Source: Ekhidna lutea
Lineage (GTDB): Bacteria > Bacteroidota > Bacteroidia > Cytophagales > Cyclobacteriaceae
NCBI RefSeq assembly: GCF_900188325.1
Contig: NZ_FZPD01000005.1
Location: 372,001-436,000, forward strand
DNA: 64,000 nucleotides
Direction: 5' to 3'
Both the position numbers and the translations under genes were made by a program. Below, in pieces: positions 23,954 to 33,690 of the stretch (position 1 is the first letter of the stretch; the number at the start of each line of letters is the position of its first letter). The notes under the pieces were generated by a model that saw nothing but the letters and a program-made list of their open reading frames with translations, was not told the DNA's origin and did not search any database.

Positions 23954-24367
23954 TCAATCAGGTTCTGATCCTACAGTTTCGGTTCCATCTGTGTTCACTT
24001 TCACTGTAGACGGGTGGTTTGGTGCCTGTATCATGGCTGCCACCTTTTCTTTGGTCTCCAGGCGCTTATCAAGCGCAGCTTTCTCATTCTTATCTCTTTT
24101 TTCAGAGATACGAAAGACTTCTTTCATACCAAAGATCAGCGCCCATATGGTCGTGTTGAAAGTGACCCACTGTGTACTGCTAAAGCTCAGTTCGAAGGTC
24201 TTGCCTCCAATATCAATGACTTTTTGGTTCAGAAGTAAATAGGTGGAAATCCAGGTTCCTGCTACTAACCCCCATACCTTCACGCTTATGAGTGTGAAAA
24301 GTAGCTTTGAGAACCACTTGGACCAAAAGCCATCTTCTCCGATAAATACTTTTTCTGGTTTCTCCAT
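23954..24367 (-). CDS. Holin-like membrane protein
   Basis: 137 aa with about three hydrophobic helices (about 20-48 FTLISVKVWGLVAGTWISTYLLL, and 66-84) and a hydrophilic, charged C-terminal tail (85-137). It follows the amidase gene by 6 bases. Size, topology and place match a holin that would let the amidase reach the wall. No named holin family is recognised. Alternative: an unrelated small membrane protein of a phage-derived operon. Confidence 0.6.
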   Translation of the reverse strand: MEKPEKVFIGEDGFWSKWFSKLLFTLISVKVWGLVAGTWISTYLLLNQKVIDIGGKTFELSFSSTQWVTFNTTIWALIFGMKEVFRISEKRDKNEKAALDKRLETKEKVAAMIQAPNHPSTVKVNTDGTETVGSEPD

Positions 24368-24373
24368 TGTGGT

Positions 24374-25084
24374 TTATTTAGTGAGTTCTAATAATCTGCT
24401 CCATGTCTTTGGACCTACGATACCATCTGCGTGCAAGCCTTGAGCAGCTTGGAATTTTCTTATAGCCGCTAGCGTCTTTATTCCGTGGACTCCATCTACT
24501 GGACCTGCAGCAAAGCCAAGTTTATTGAGTCTCTTCTGGACTTCATTTATAGATTTATTCACTTTGGACTCGACACTAACAATATTCTCTCTTTTGGACT
24601 CCACGTATTTTTGAAGTTCATAACCGGGACATGCAGGCTTACCAAAATGATAATGACCGTATAGATCCTGGTTTGTAAGTTTTAATGACTTCTGAAGATA
24701 GTTTACCAAAAAGTCGATCGAGTCAATTTGCTCTTTCGTAGGTTCTGAACTACCCATATCGTATCCGGGTCCATTAAAGTTTCCAACAGCCATGATTCCA
24801 ACTGCTTCAATATTTTGTCCTTTACAATGCCAGGTCACACTGGATAGCTCATTGGCTTGTATGATCTCTCCATTTTTGCGTATCGCATAATGATAACATA
24901 TATGTGGACAGCCTTTGGAAGAAATATGGTTGGGTTTGATGTGGTAATTATTCACATCTTCCACATCTGCTTCGCCAAGTTCCTGGTGAATAATGATTTT
25001 GTTGATAGACGAAAGTTGCCGTACTCCCCATCTTCTGGTAGGATGCCATGGCAGTATCGAAATCAGGTTTTTAATTTCTGACAT
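24374..25084 (-). CDS. N-acetylmuramoyl-L-alanine amidase with C-terminal peptidoglycan-binding domain (endolysin-like)
   Basis: 236 aa. An Amidase_2/PGRP-type domain (about 10-165) has the zinc set H33 (KIIIHQ), H144 (YGHYHFG) and C152 (PACPG), as in T7 lysozyme; it cuts the bond between MurNAc and L-Ala. A PG_binding_1 domain closes the protein (about 180-234; NEVQKRLNKLGF...GPVDGVHGIKTLAAIRKFQ). No signal peptide is seen, so it would need a holin to leave the cytoplasm, as a phage endolysin does. It is the first gene of a four-gene leftward operon of lysis-like proteins, right next to the island att site. Confidence 0.9.
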   Translation of the reverse strand: MSEIKNLISILPWHPTRRWGVRQLSSINKIIIHQELGEADVEDVNNYHIKPNHISSKGCPHICYHYAIRKNGEIIQANELSSVTWHCKGQNIEAVGIMAVGNFNGPGYDMGSSEPTKEQIDSIDFLVNYLQKSLKLTNQDLYGHYHFGKPACPGYELQKYVESKRENIVSVESKVNKSINEVQKRLNKLGFAAGPVDGVHGIKTLAAIRKFQAAQGLHADGIVGPKTWSRLLELTK

Positions 25085-25250
25085 TGATTAGGTTGGTTAG
25101 ATGACTTTCCAAGCTAGTACTTATTCAATTTAATTACAAGAGGTATTTGTAAATTAAAGAATGGGTAATTCTAAAAAAAAGAATTTTTAGGTTACTTAAG
25201 TTATTGCTAAAATTCATTTGTTGTAGTTTTATCATACATAAGTATAGAAT

Positions 25251-25766
25251 ATGAAAAATAGGCTATTACCACTGCTACTATTCTGTTTATTGACTTTTGA
25301 GGGCTCTTCTCAAATTTGTAAGTATGTAGTAAATGAACAGGATCCACTAACAGATGACATTATACGGACAGTCAGAACCCGTCTGACAGGGCCTACGCCT
25401 TACTACTACTTTTCTTATATCAGAAATGGAGATGACTATAAGTTTAATGTGGAGGTGGGAGATTACGGGGAGCTGGATAATACCATTCCACAGGATAGCG
25501 AATTGATCATGAGAGCAGGAAATGGAGAGGTTATCCGGATGAAAGCTATTGAAAGTGCTAACCCTGAAATCATTGATGATTTCGGAAGTAAAATAACAAG
25601 GTACGAAATCACCTATCAGATGACCGAAGAAAACATGCGCGATATTGCAGATTCGGGAATTGTTTTTATTCGAATTCAGGATATGAAAAATACATTCAGC
25701 GATCAGGAAATTCCTGAAGCCGTGATCCAAATTTCAAAAGAAAACGGGGAGTGTATTTTTAAGTGA
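25251..25766 (+). CDS. Secreted hypothetical protein
   Basis: 171 aa with a signal peptide (1-20, ending EGSSQ) and a compact beta-rich domain of unknown family (CKYVVNEQDPLTDD at the start of the mature protein; a late Cys in NGECIFK could pair with the first). No catalytic motif is visible. It stands alone on the plus strand between the leftward lysis operon and the leftward permease gene, whose stop abuts it directly (25766/25767). Likely periplasmic. Confidence 0.7.
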   Translation: MKNRLLPLLLFCLLTFEGSSQICKYVVNEQDPLTDDIIRTVRTRLTGPTPYYYFSYIRNGDDYKFNVEVGDYGELDNTIPQDSELIMRAGNGEVIRMKAIESANPEIIDDFGSKITRYEITYQMTEENMRDIADSGIVFIRIQDMKNTFSDQEIPEAVIQISKENGECIFK

Positions 25767-28178
25767 TCACTCCGCCCGTAATGTTTCCGTGGGATTTTTA
25801 TTGGCATTTACCCAAACCTGCGAAATGATAGTCGCAGCAGCGATGCTGAGAATTATTGCAACGGTCGGGATTATAATAGTTGCATCTATTGGCGCATGAA
25901 AGGCTATCTCATTGACCCATAAGCTGTTGACCCATAGAGCAAATGGGATCGCAATAATAGAACTCATAATGATAATGACAATAAAGCCCCTGGCCATTGA
26001 AAATGTCAATGATTTGAAAGATGCACCCAAAACTTTGCGAATGCCTATTTCTTTTATCTTGGTTTTTAGCTCAAAGCTGACCATCCCCAAGAACCCTAAT
26101 CCGGTAATGGAAAGAGCAATTAATGCGATGTACGTTAGGATGTCTCCAAAATCATAATAGAATTGGTAAAACTCATCCAACTGCTCATCTAAAAATCCTC
26201 CTTCAAACTCTCTTGTGGGGTCGAAAGCAATCCACGCATTCTCAAAACGCTTGGCTTCATTGACCATGTCATCACTTTTGACTTTAAGGTAAGCATATTC
26301 ATATCGCTCCGGCTGAATTCTTAATCCCATTGGCCGAATGGATTTCATCAGGGGCTCCCAATGGTAATCCTTGACAACTCCTGTAATTGTAAGTCCAAGC
26401 GTATCTAATAGAAGCGTTTCTCCAATAGCCTGACTGGCTGATTCAAATCCATAGGTCTTTATTGCGGTCTCATTAATAATTAAGAACTTTTCATTTTGAT
26501 CACTGGCTTTTGGGAAGTTATTCCCAGCTACAAGTTCCAATTCCATTATGTCTACATAATTAGGGTCAACGGAAAAATGATAAAGCGTTATTGGTTCTTG
26601 ATCTTCTTTCCATTTTGCCCGGTTTCCATGAGATCTTCCAACCGCAGGGTGATGTGATGTGAATGACACTTGCTCCACCCCAGCCAACTTACTATAATGT
26701 GACTTTATCAATTCTGGGTCATGATCATGTGTGTTTACATAAAACACCTCCGATTCATTAAATCCATAGCTTGCATTTACCAAAAAATTGGCCTGTTTAT
26801 GCAAAATTAAAATGGTTACAAGCATTAGAATTGAAAGGCAAAACTGAATGCTTATTAGCGTTCTTTTACCTGTGAAAAGTGAGACAAATGATTTTCGCTT
26901 AGTGAATGATTTGGAAAGGGATCCTTTAAGTGAATTAACTGCTTTAATTCTAGATAAGAATAAGGCTGGTCCTATGCCTGTAAAAAGTCCCAAAATAATC
27001 GTGAAAAGTATGAAATAACCATATGTACCAATAGAATCCTGGAGTGTGATTCCAACCTGGTTAAATATCCAGATTTCATTAAATACATTGATGAGATACC
27101 GATAAATGAAGACAGATATGACGAGTGAAATAAGAGCCGTAAGTATAGATTCTGTTAAAAACTGAAAGATGATCTGTTTTCTGCTAGCACCGTTTACCTT
27201 TCTAATTCCAATCTCCTTTGCTCTGCTTAGCGATTTGGCAATTGACAAATTGGTGTAGTTGATTGAAGCGGTAATCAGGACAATAAGACCTAGGAGTCCA
27301 AAAAAGGCTAAAATAAACCAGGGGAGAGCAAAAGAAATTTCATTGGACATTATTCGTCCGGGAACAATTTCATTTAGGGCCTGAAGCCGAAAAACACGAT
27401 TGGGTCTATCCTCCGGAATTTCAAGGTTTGCCTGTGCAATTTCATTTATGATTTGTTCTGTTTTTGCTCTATCAGAAGTGGTGTTTAATACCAGGTAATT
27501 GTAATTGTCCCATACGTTTTCCCACTCATCATAGCGATCGCTTATAAGATCTTTCTCTGCCAATATAGGTAGGGTAGACATTGAAGCGAGTGCCTCAAAC
27601 TCAAGGTGTGTATGCTCATTTACTGGTGATACAATACCAGTTATTTTATAGCTTCCATGGTCCTCAAATTCAATAGTTTGACCAAAAGCCGACTCATCAG
27701 GGAACAGTTTATCTGCCAGCTCACGGCTCAGTACCACACTAAATGGATCACTTAATGCCTTGTTAGGATCACCTTCATCCAGTTTAAAACCAAAAACTTC
27801 AAAAAAATCATGATCGGCATATAGTGATTGCGTATTAAGAATTTTGTGTGGGGATCGTATTTCTCCCCTGAAATCACTATTTAGATTCGTGCCTGTTTTT
27901 ACGAAAGAGTAATCATCAATCAGATGCTTTTTGAAAAGCAATGAGGATGTTGCATAACCCTCATCGAACATCCCTTCCTGACCTTCAGTGTAAGTTGTGA
28001 TTCTATAGGTGGTATCGCCATGTGGGTGGAACTTATCGTATTGAAAGTGATCATAAACCAGCAGAATTAAGACAAGGCAAATGGACATACTCAGTGAAAG
28101 TCCAAATATGTTTAAGCCGGTAAATAACTTATGCTTCCATAGATTTCGAATCGCAATTGTTAGGTAGTTCTTTATCAT
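25767..28178 (-). CDS. FtsX/MacB-type ABC transporter permease, no ATPase nearby
   Basis: About 803 aa from ATG 28178 (MIKNYLTIAIRNLWKHKLF, the family's usual N terminus); an upstream in-frame extension to 28394 would run into the divergent gene and is rejected. Topology: TM helix (about 20-40), periplasmic MacB_PCD domain, three-helix FtsX unit, TM break, second periplasmic domain, three-helix FtsX unit ending NPTETLRAE. The segments KEIGIRKVNGAS and KEIGIRKVLGAS mark both FtsX repeats. These double permeases are common in Bacteroidota and act with shared ATPases in mechanotransmission or export. It is divergent from a paralogue at 28303. Confidence 0.88.
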   Translation of the reverse strand: MIKNYLTIAIRNLWKHKLFTGLNIFGLSLSMSICLVLILLVYDHFQYDKFHPHGDTTYRITTYTEGQEGMFDEGYATSSLLFKKHLIDDYSFVKTGTNLNSDFRGEIRSPHKILNTQSLYADHDFFEVFGFKLDEGDPNKALSDPFSVVLSRELADKLFPDESAFGQTIEFEDHGSYKITGIVSPVNEHTHLEFEALASMSTLPILAEKDLISDRYDEWENVWDNYNYLVLNTTSDRAKTEQIINEIAQANLEIPEDRPNRVFRLQALNEIVPGRIMSNEISFALPWFILAFFGLLGLIVLITASINYTNLSIAKSLSRAKEIGIRKVNGASRKQIIFQFLTESILTALISLVISVFIYRYLINVFNEIWIFNQVGITLQDSIGTYGYFILFTIILGLFTGIGPALFLSRIKAVNSLKGSLSKSFTKRKSFVSLFTGKRTLISIQFCLSILMLVTILILHKQANFLVNASYGFNESEVFYVNTHDHDPELIKSHYSKLAGVEQVSFTSHHPAVGRSHGNRAKWKEDQEPITLYHFSVDPNYVDIMELELVAGNNFPKASDQNEKFLIINETAIKTYGFESASQAIGETLLLDTLGLTITGVVKDYHWEPLMKSIRPMGLRIQPERYEYAYLKVKSDDMVNEAKRFENAWIAFDPTREFEGGFLDEQLDEFYQFYYDFGDILTYIALIALSITGLGFLGMVSFELKTKIKEIGIRKVLGASFKSLTFSMARGFIVIIIMSSIIAIPFALWVNSLWVNEIAFHAPIDATIIIPTVAIILSIAAATIISQVWVNANKNPTETLRAE

Positions 28179-28302
28179 CCTTTTTGAGTTTTCTGATATT
28201 AATATGACATAAGACATACCTAGGATGTTGCTAAGTCGAGATAGTTGTACGAAACCCGAATGCATTTTTAGAGTATAATGGATCAGACTATAATTCTTCC
28301 CC

Positions 28303-30741
28303 ATGTTTAAAAACCTGATAGTTTCGGCGCTAAGAAGCTTAAGAAAGAAACCTGCTTTTTCAGCCATTAATATTTTGGGACTCGCCCTTGGCATGGCTAC
28401 CTGCTTAACTATTTTACTCTACGTTAATCATGAAATCTCCTTCGATGAATTCCAGAAGGATAATGTTTACAGGATAGCATTGAACCGTGTGTATCCTGAA
28501 AGAGAGGTTGATTACACTTTTATCCCACATTCCATCGGACCACAGTTGGTGAAGGATTTTCCTGAAGTACAAAGTCAGGCGCGTTTCTTTAAACCGAACA
28601 ATGTGGCAACCTTTCAATACGAAGATAAGACACTCACGGAAGAGCATTTCGTCATAGGGGACTCTACTATATTCTCAATTATGTCCATTGAATTCATTGA
28701 AGGTGATCCTAAAACTGCACTGGTAGAGGATAATTCAATTGTCCTATCGGAAAGCACAGCGAAGAAGTTTTTTGGAGACCAATCGGCCATTGGAAAAATA
28801 CTTGGGACACCAGGTGGAAATAGTGTGGAAGTAACAGCGATAGTTGCTGATTATCCGAATAAATCTCACTTTGAATTTGGAGCCATCATTCCACTCCATT
28901 CCATTCCGTTTTTCAGACAAAGTAACTGGGCGGGATTTTCTACCCTGACTTACATAGAACTGGTAGATGGTGCTGACCCGGATGATTTTGAAGAAAAGAT
29001 ACCAGCATTTATTAAGCAATATGCGGAAGGGGAAATACAACAACGAAATGGAATATCCTACGACGAATATATTGCTGCAGGAAACGGCTACAACTATTAT
29101 TTACAGCCGATTAAAGATATTTATCTGATAAGCCATATTTCCGGAGAGCTTAAACCAAACGGGAACATTACTTATGTTTATATATTCTCAATTGCTGCAG
29201 CTTTCATCTTACTAATCGCCTGCATCAATTTCATGAATCTGGCCACAGCGAGATCGGTGGAACGAGCGAAGGAGGTAGGAATACGTAAGGTTATGGGCTC
29301 TCATAAAAAACAGCTGGTTGCTCAGTTTTTGTCTGAATCGACTTTCGTTGCTGTCATTAGCGCAGTAATTGCACTGTTGATCACGTATCTTTCTGAAGGG
29401 AACTTTGCACAGCTTGCAGGAAAGAATCTTTCATTACTCGAATTTTTAACCACTCCAAATATTATAATCCTCATTGTTTCTGTGCTGATTATCGGGATTT
29501 TAGCTGGCTTGTATCCTGCCTTCTTTATTTCTTCTTACTCACCAATAGGTATTATGAGAGGAAATCTAAAGACTTCCAAAAAAGGGGTTGGACTTAGAAA
29601 TGCTCTAGTGGTTTTGCAGTTCACTATATCTATTGCTTTAATCTCGGCTACTCTTTTAATCTATAATCAGATGGATTATTTATTGAAGAAACCACTAGGT
29701 TTTGAAAAGGAACAGTTAGTGGTGATTGAAAATGGTTTCAGCATCAATAACGATCCGAATAACCCGAACTGGGAGCGCTTTGAGACCTTCAAGAATGAGA
29801 TTGCTAGCTTACCAAATATTGCAGGAGCCGGCTATACATCTGCGCTTCCGGGAGATATCCTCCAGGGTTTTATTGTCCGTGTGCCCGGATATGGCGAGAA
29901 AGAGAGTTTGGTAACCAGAATGATTTCTGCAGATGATGATTTTTTGACCAATATGAATATGGAGATATTGGAAGGTCGAAATTTTTCTAAAAATTATAAT
30001 GACTCTTTATCAGTGATTATTAACCTGACTACAAAAGATAAATTAGGATTTACTGATCCGATCGGGAAGAAGATTATTCATGTGGACGATTCTTCACAGG
30101 TATCTTATACGGTTGTTGGCGTTGTTGATGACTTCCACTTCGAATCACTTCATACGGAGGTGGAACCTATGATAATTACAAAAATGGGATCAGCACAAAG
30201 TTTTGTAAACAAGTATGCAATCAAAATCGATGGTGATAATATTCAACAAGCACTTGCAAGTATGGAAGAAGTATGGGGTCGTTTTGTTCCTAATGCACCG
30301 TTTAGGTACTATTTTCTGGATGAAAGTCTTGAGCAATTTTATCAGTCTGAGCAAACATCAGGTAAATTATTTACAGCCTTCACCTCATTAGCTATCATAG
30401 TCGCTTGTATTGGCTTGCTAGGTTTGTCTGCTTTCATTATCAATCAAAAAAGAAAAGAAATAGGAGTGAGGAAAGTGTTGGGTGGGAGCGTTTTTTCGAT
30501 CGTTTTTTTGCTGTCTAAAGACATACTCAAATTGATTCTTATTGCCACATTGATCGCCATTCCTGCTGCCTATTTTTGGGCAGATAGCTGGCTTCAAAAC
30601 TTCGCTTATTCCACAGGAGTAAGCTGGCTGGTTTTTGTATTTGCAGGAGTGGGAGCGCTTCTCATAGCTTTGATTACGGTCAGTTTCCAATCCACCAAAG
30701 CGGCTATGGCTAATCCTGTAGACTCGTTAAAGGATGAATGA
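28303..30741 (+). CDS. FtsX/MacB-type ABC transporter permease (paralogue)
   Basis: 812 aa, same layout as the divergent neighbour: N-terminal MFKNLIVSALRSLRKKPAFSAINILGLALG, MacB_PCD periplasmic domain, FtsX unit with KEVGIRKVMGSH, a second periplasmic domain, and a second FtsX unit with KEIGVRKVLGGS, ending NPVDSLKDE. The 124-base gap to the divergent start holds both promoters. No ATP-binding subunit is encoded next to it. The stop abuts the stop of the convergent M48 gene (30741/30742). The exported substrate is unknown. Confidence 0.88.
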   Translation: MFKNLIVSALRSLRKKPAFSAINILGLALGMATCLTILLYVNHEISFDEFQKDNVYRIALNRVYPEREVDYTFIPHSIGPQLVKDFPEVQSQARFFKPNNVATFQYEDKTLTEEHFVIGDSTIFSIMSIEFIEGDPKTALVEDNSIVLSESTAKKFFGDQSAIGKILGTPGGNSVEVTAIVADYPNKSHFEFGAIIPLHSIPFFRQSNWAGFSTLTYIELVDGADPDDFEEKIPAFIKQYAEGEIQQRNGISYDEYIAAGNGYNYYLQPIKDIYLISHISGELKPNGNITYVYIFSIAAAFILLIACINFMNLATARSVERAKEVGIRKVMGSHKKQLVAQFLSESTFVAVISAVIALLITYLSEGNFAQLAGKNLSLLEFLTTPNIIILIVSVLIIGILAGLYPAFFISSYSPIGIMRGNLKTSKKGVGLRNALVVLQFTISIALISATLLIYNQMDYLLKKPLGFEKEQLVVIENGFSINNDPNNPNWERFETFKNEIASLPNIAGAGYTSALPGDILQGFIVRVPGYGEKESLVTRMISADDDFLTNMNMEILEGRNFSKNYNDSLSVIINLTTKDKLGFTDPIGKKIIHVDDSSQVSYTVVGVVDDFHFESLHTEVEPMIITKMGSAQSFVNKYAIKIDGDNIQQALASMEEVWGRFVPNAPFRYYFLDESLEQFYQSEQTSGKLFTAFTSLAIIVACIGLLGLSAFIINQKRKEIGVRKVLGGSVFSIVFLLSKDILKLILIATLIAIPAAYFWADSWLQNFAYSTGVSWLVFVFAGVGALLIALITVSFQSTKAAMANPVDSLKDE

Positions 30742-31527
30742 TTACAAGATTTCTTCAATTAACTTCTTCCACTCTATCTCAAATTCTCTTTCTTCAAAAG
30801 CCTTTGGAAGAGGGTGGGAGAGTGCACCCTCTATTCTGTTTTTTGAATTGGGATGTGAAGCAATGATTTCCATGTTGTCTGGATAGCTTTTTTCTTCGGC
30901 TTTGAGTTTTGTAAAAAAGTGGGCGAGTCGAGCAGGATTTATTTGAGATTTGATCATCAAATTATAAGCAAATTCATCTGCTTCTCTTTCTTGTTTTCTG
31001 TCAAATCCGGTAGAAATAAGAATCTTGCTGATTTCCGAAACCATGACTGCATCTCCTCCTGTCATTACTGCTAAAAGTACGCTAAGTCCTAATTCCTTCA
31101 TCAATCGATCCACCAGATCGCCATTTTCATGATGCCCAATTTCATGAGCCAAGATGCCTGCAAGTTGCTCAGGGTTATCAACAAACTTCAACAAGCCAGA
31201 GAATACATAGATATGTCCGTCAATAGTAGCAAAAGCATTAATTTCTCCACTGCTGTCAATGAGATGAAACCTGTATTCGTATTTTTTTGGATTTAAAGAA
31301 TCAAGTAACCTGGATGTGATAGGAGAGAGTAGCATATTAGTTATTGAATCATCATAAAATTCATACTGATTCTTTATGTCGTCCAATATCAGTTCGGCTA
31401 AATCTTCCTCACGCTCACTGCTAAGGTTAAAGTCAGAATCTGGAAGACTCAAGGGTCTCCAGGTGAATGCCAGCCAGATTAGCCCAAAAACCAATACTAA
31501 AATGAGAAGCTCACGCCATATTTTCAT
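30742..31527 (-). CDS. M48 family zinc metallopeptidase
   Basis: 261 aa. N-terminal membrane helix or uncleaved signal (5-22), then the peptidase: H128-E129-xx-H132 in ILAHEIGHHENGD and the third ligand E182 in READEFA. The family (BepA/YcaL/Oma1 type) degrades or refolds misassembled envelope proteins. Third gene of a 4-base-overlap operon with DUF4389 and DUF4870 genes, both membrane proteins, so a role in membrane protein quality control is likely. Confidence 0.9.
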   Translation of the reverse strand: MKIWRELLILVLVFGLIWLAFTWRPLSLPDSDFNLSSEREEDLAELILDDIKNQYEFYDDSITNMLLSPITSRLLDSLNPKKYEYRFHLIDSSGEINAFATIDGHIYVFSGLLKFVDNPEQLAGILAHEIGHHENGDLVDRLMKELGLSVLLAVMTGGDAVMVSEISKILISTGFDRKQEREADEFAYNLMIKSQINPARLAHFFTKLKAEEKSYPDNMEIIASHPNSKNRIEGALSHPLPKAFEEREFEIEWKKLIEEIL

Positions 31528-32009
31528 CGAGGGGGCAAATTTTGAATTTCACTCATATCTTCATCTTTCTTCTTAAAAACAGCTTCATAGGATAGTCTTC
31601 CAAAAAAGAGAAAATAATACATTCTTCCTTTTTTGGCTTTCACAGCTCCTACAATGCTAAATACGAAATAAGCCAGATTAAAGATTATAGCCATGATTAT
31701 ATATCCTTTGAATGAATCTGAAAGCTCCCAGTCAAAGAAATAGATTCTGATTCCCCAGAACACCCCAATTGCATTGATGATAGTTGTTGGGAGCTGGCTA
31801 ATCAGTGATTGAAGTGAGTGAAAATGCACAAACAGACCCTTCGATCTGTTTGTGAAGTAATAAACTATAGCAGCGATAAGGTTAATGATCGGCAAAGGGA
31901 GGCCTATGGCCACCGATGCAAACATCATAAGGTAAGACCCCATGGCATCATCTTTTTCTCTATCGCTTAATTCGTTTGGTTGTGGAATGGAGTGATATTC
32001 GCTACTCAT
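31524..32009 (-). CDS. DUF4870-type membrane protein
   Basis: 161 aa with an N-terminal soluble start (SDREKDDAMGSYLMMFASVA), four hydrophobic helices and a charged C terminus; the pattern PIINLIAAIVYYFTNRSKGLFVHFHSLQSL is typical of DUF4870. Function unknown; the family recurs beside envelope and lipid genes. It overlaps both neighbours by 4 bases, so the three genes are translationally coupled. Confidence 0.8.
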   Translation of the reverse strand: MSSEYHSIPQPNELSDREKDDAMGSYLMMFASVAIGLPLPIINLIAAIVYYFTNRSKGLFVHFHSLQSLISQLPTTIINAIGVFWGIRIYFFDWELSDSFKGYIIMAIIFNLAYFVFSIVGAVKAKKGRMYYFLFFGRLSYEAVFKKKDEDMSEIQNLPPR

Positions 32010-32590
32010 GGTTTGCCTGAAAATGGAGGGTAATCATCTGTCATATTTGACATGTAAACATTTACTCTTGTGGCCCATCTTAATGTTCCTACGTTGAACT
32101 CATGCCAGCTTTGAGGGTAATTACCAGTGAAAAGCACTACCCACCATGCTAGAAATTGCAATACTAAAGTTGCAATTGTTCGGAAAATTAAAACAAATCC
32201 GTGTGGTAGAATCACATATATTCCTCCTAAAAAGAATCTCAGAAGTAGAATTCCTCTGCTCAATCGTTCAGGGTATGGAATTTCTAGTGTTGTTAAGTCG
32301 TCAGTTCCTCCAATTCCAAAGGAAGGATACCCATCACTTAAGTTGTATAACCGTGCATTGACACGCAAATTCCAGCGATAAAGACCTTCCTGAAATTCAA
32401 AAAAACTTTGCGGGTATTTTCCTGTAAACAGGATTATCCAAAAGGAAATAAACGAAAGAATCATACCCCACAACGAAACAAAAAATAGTAAGAAAATGTG
32501 TGGAATTGCTATGTAAATTGTGCCAAAGATGGTACGAAGCAAAAGCTCTCCTCGGGAGTATCGCTCCTGATACTTGATTTCTAAATTCAT
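32006..32590 (-). CDS. DUF4389-type membrane protein with internal duplication
   Basis: 194 aa built of two similar halves. Each begins YQERYSRGELLLRTIFG or YPERLSRGILLLRFFLG, continues with a hydrophobic hairpin and ILFTGKYPQSFFEF or VLFTGNYPQSWHEF, and closes with LRWNLRVNARLYNLSDGYP or LRWATRVNVYMSNMTDDYP. This matches DUF4389, a membrane-associated family of unknown role. First gene of the DUF4389-DUF4870-M48 operon. Confidence 0.82.
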   Translation of the reverse strand: MNLEIKYQERYSRGELLLRTIFGTIYIAIPHIFLLFFVSLWGMILSFISFWIILFTGKYPQSFFEFQEGLYRWNLRVNARLYNLSDGYPSFGIGGTDDLTTLEIPYPERLSRGILLLRFFLGGIYVILPHGFVLIFRTIATLVLQFLAWWVVLFTGNYPQSWHEFNVGTLRWATRVNVYMSNMTDDYPPFSGKP

Positions 32591-32669
32591 CGGTAATAAG
32601 GTTAGGTTTGTATTTGTAAGATAATAATGCCGGCTGAATTAAGAAATCCCAATTTGATTTCAATAAAAA

Positions 32670-32693
32670 AAGCCCCGAACGTTATCGGGGCTT
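32670..32693 (-). terminator. Terminator of the VOC gene
   Basis: AAGCCCCGA-ACGTTA-TCGGGGCTT with a T run on the minus strand (A run 32664-32671 on plus). It sits between the VOC gene (32857) and the DUF4389 start, ending leftward transcription. Confidence 0.8.
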
Positions 32694-32856
32694 CCTTCTA
32701 TCTACTCTAAATATAACTTAACCTAATCGTATTATGAGGTGTGATTTGTACCAATTTATCTGGCGAATAGAATCACGCGATAGAATGACGCAAAGTTCCT
32801 CAAAAATTATACCAAATAGGAATGATTAAGGGAGAATATTTTAGAGAATACAACAA

Positions 32857-33522
32857 TTAATATATTTTGATCCCTGCATTTTCAAAAATCATTTGAAACG
32901 AACGGTTTTGATTTACAAATTCAGCCTCAAAAGGAAAAGGGTAAGCTTTGTCATCATTCGGAATCCAATCTTTTTGATTATAGTCTATAGTGATAAAAAG
33001 ACCAGTTTCTTCGCCTATTGCACAAAACCGCTGGTAATCGCCACTAAATTTTGCAAGTCCGCATTCACGATTTAGAAATTCATAGGTAGATCGTACATCA
33101 CTTACTGGCAATCCAATTTCGCTGATGTGCATAAAAGATCCTGAATCAAATTTTGAATCAGAAGGTATATTCAGATTCTTTCGAGCAATGAATTCTACAA
33201 TATTTCCTGAGGGGTCATAAAAGTATAGCGCTTCAGCATTCCAGTTTTTGAAGTCTACGATTTCTTCTCCATGGAAAGGAAGGACTTTTGTTTTGGCGCT
33301 GATCCATTGATGAGCTTCTTTGATTTGGTACGAAGGAATATTAATCGCGAAGTGGTAATAGCAGTTTTCTGAGGACTTTTTAAATATCAGGGCAGTATTT
33401 CCAATTCTTACTTCGAATTGCTCAGCTCCTGACGCTATTATGTCTGTTCCCAAAAGACCAGAATAGAAGTCTTTTTGCTCTTGAATATGTGAAGTGTAGA
33501 GTTGAAGAGTTTTAAAAAGCAT
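32857..33522 (-). CDS. Two-domain VOC (glyoxalase/dioxygenase-like) protein
   Basis: 221 aa with two VOC modules: residues about 1-115 (TLQLYTSHIQEQKDFYSGLLG ... YFYDPSGNIVEFI) and about 125-215 (HISEIGLPVSDVRSTYEFL). The first has the usual H/E pattern for a metal site (YYHFAINIP, GNIVEFI); the second is shorter. Family members are glyoxalases, extradiol dioxygenases or resistance proteins; the substrate cannot be told. Stands alone with its own terminator. Confidence 0.82.
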   Translation of the reverse strand: MLFKTLQLYTSHIQEQKDFYSGLLGTDIIASGAEQFEVRIGNTALIFKKSSENCYYHFAINIPSYQIKEAHQWISAKTKVLPFHGEEIVDFKNWNAEALYFYDPSGNIVEFIARKNLNIPSDSKFDSGSFMHISEIGLPVSDVRSTYEFLNRECGLAKFSGDYQRFCAIGEETGLFITIDYNQKDWIPNDDKAYPFPFEAEFVNQNRSFQMIFENAGIKIY

Positions 33523-33690
33523 TAGCTCATCATTCTAAACAAAGTTTGAGTTCGAACCTGAATTTTGTCTGATTTAAAGTTAAATCAAACCCTTAAATGT
33601 GGTATACCTTATAATGGTCTTGAATAACGTCTTATGATGTATTAAAAGTTACTATTTTGCGCGCTATTTCAAACTATAAATTAACTTACT

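Noticed and set aside
28179-28394. N-terminal extension of the leftward permease to 28394
   Set aside because: It would overlap the divergent permease gene and precede the standard family N terminus MIKNYLTIAIRN; ATG 28178 is kept.
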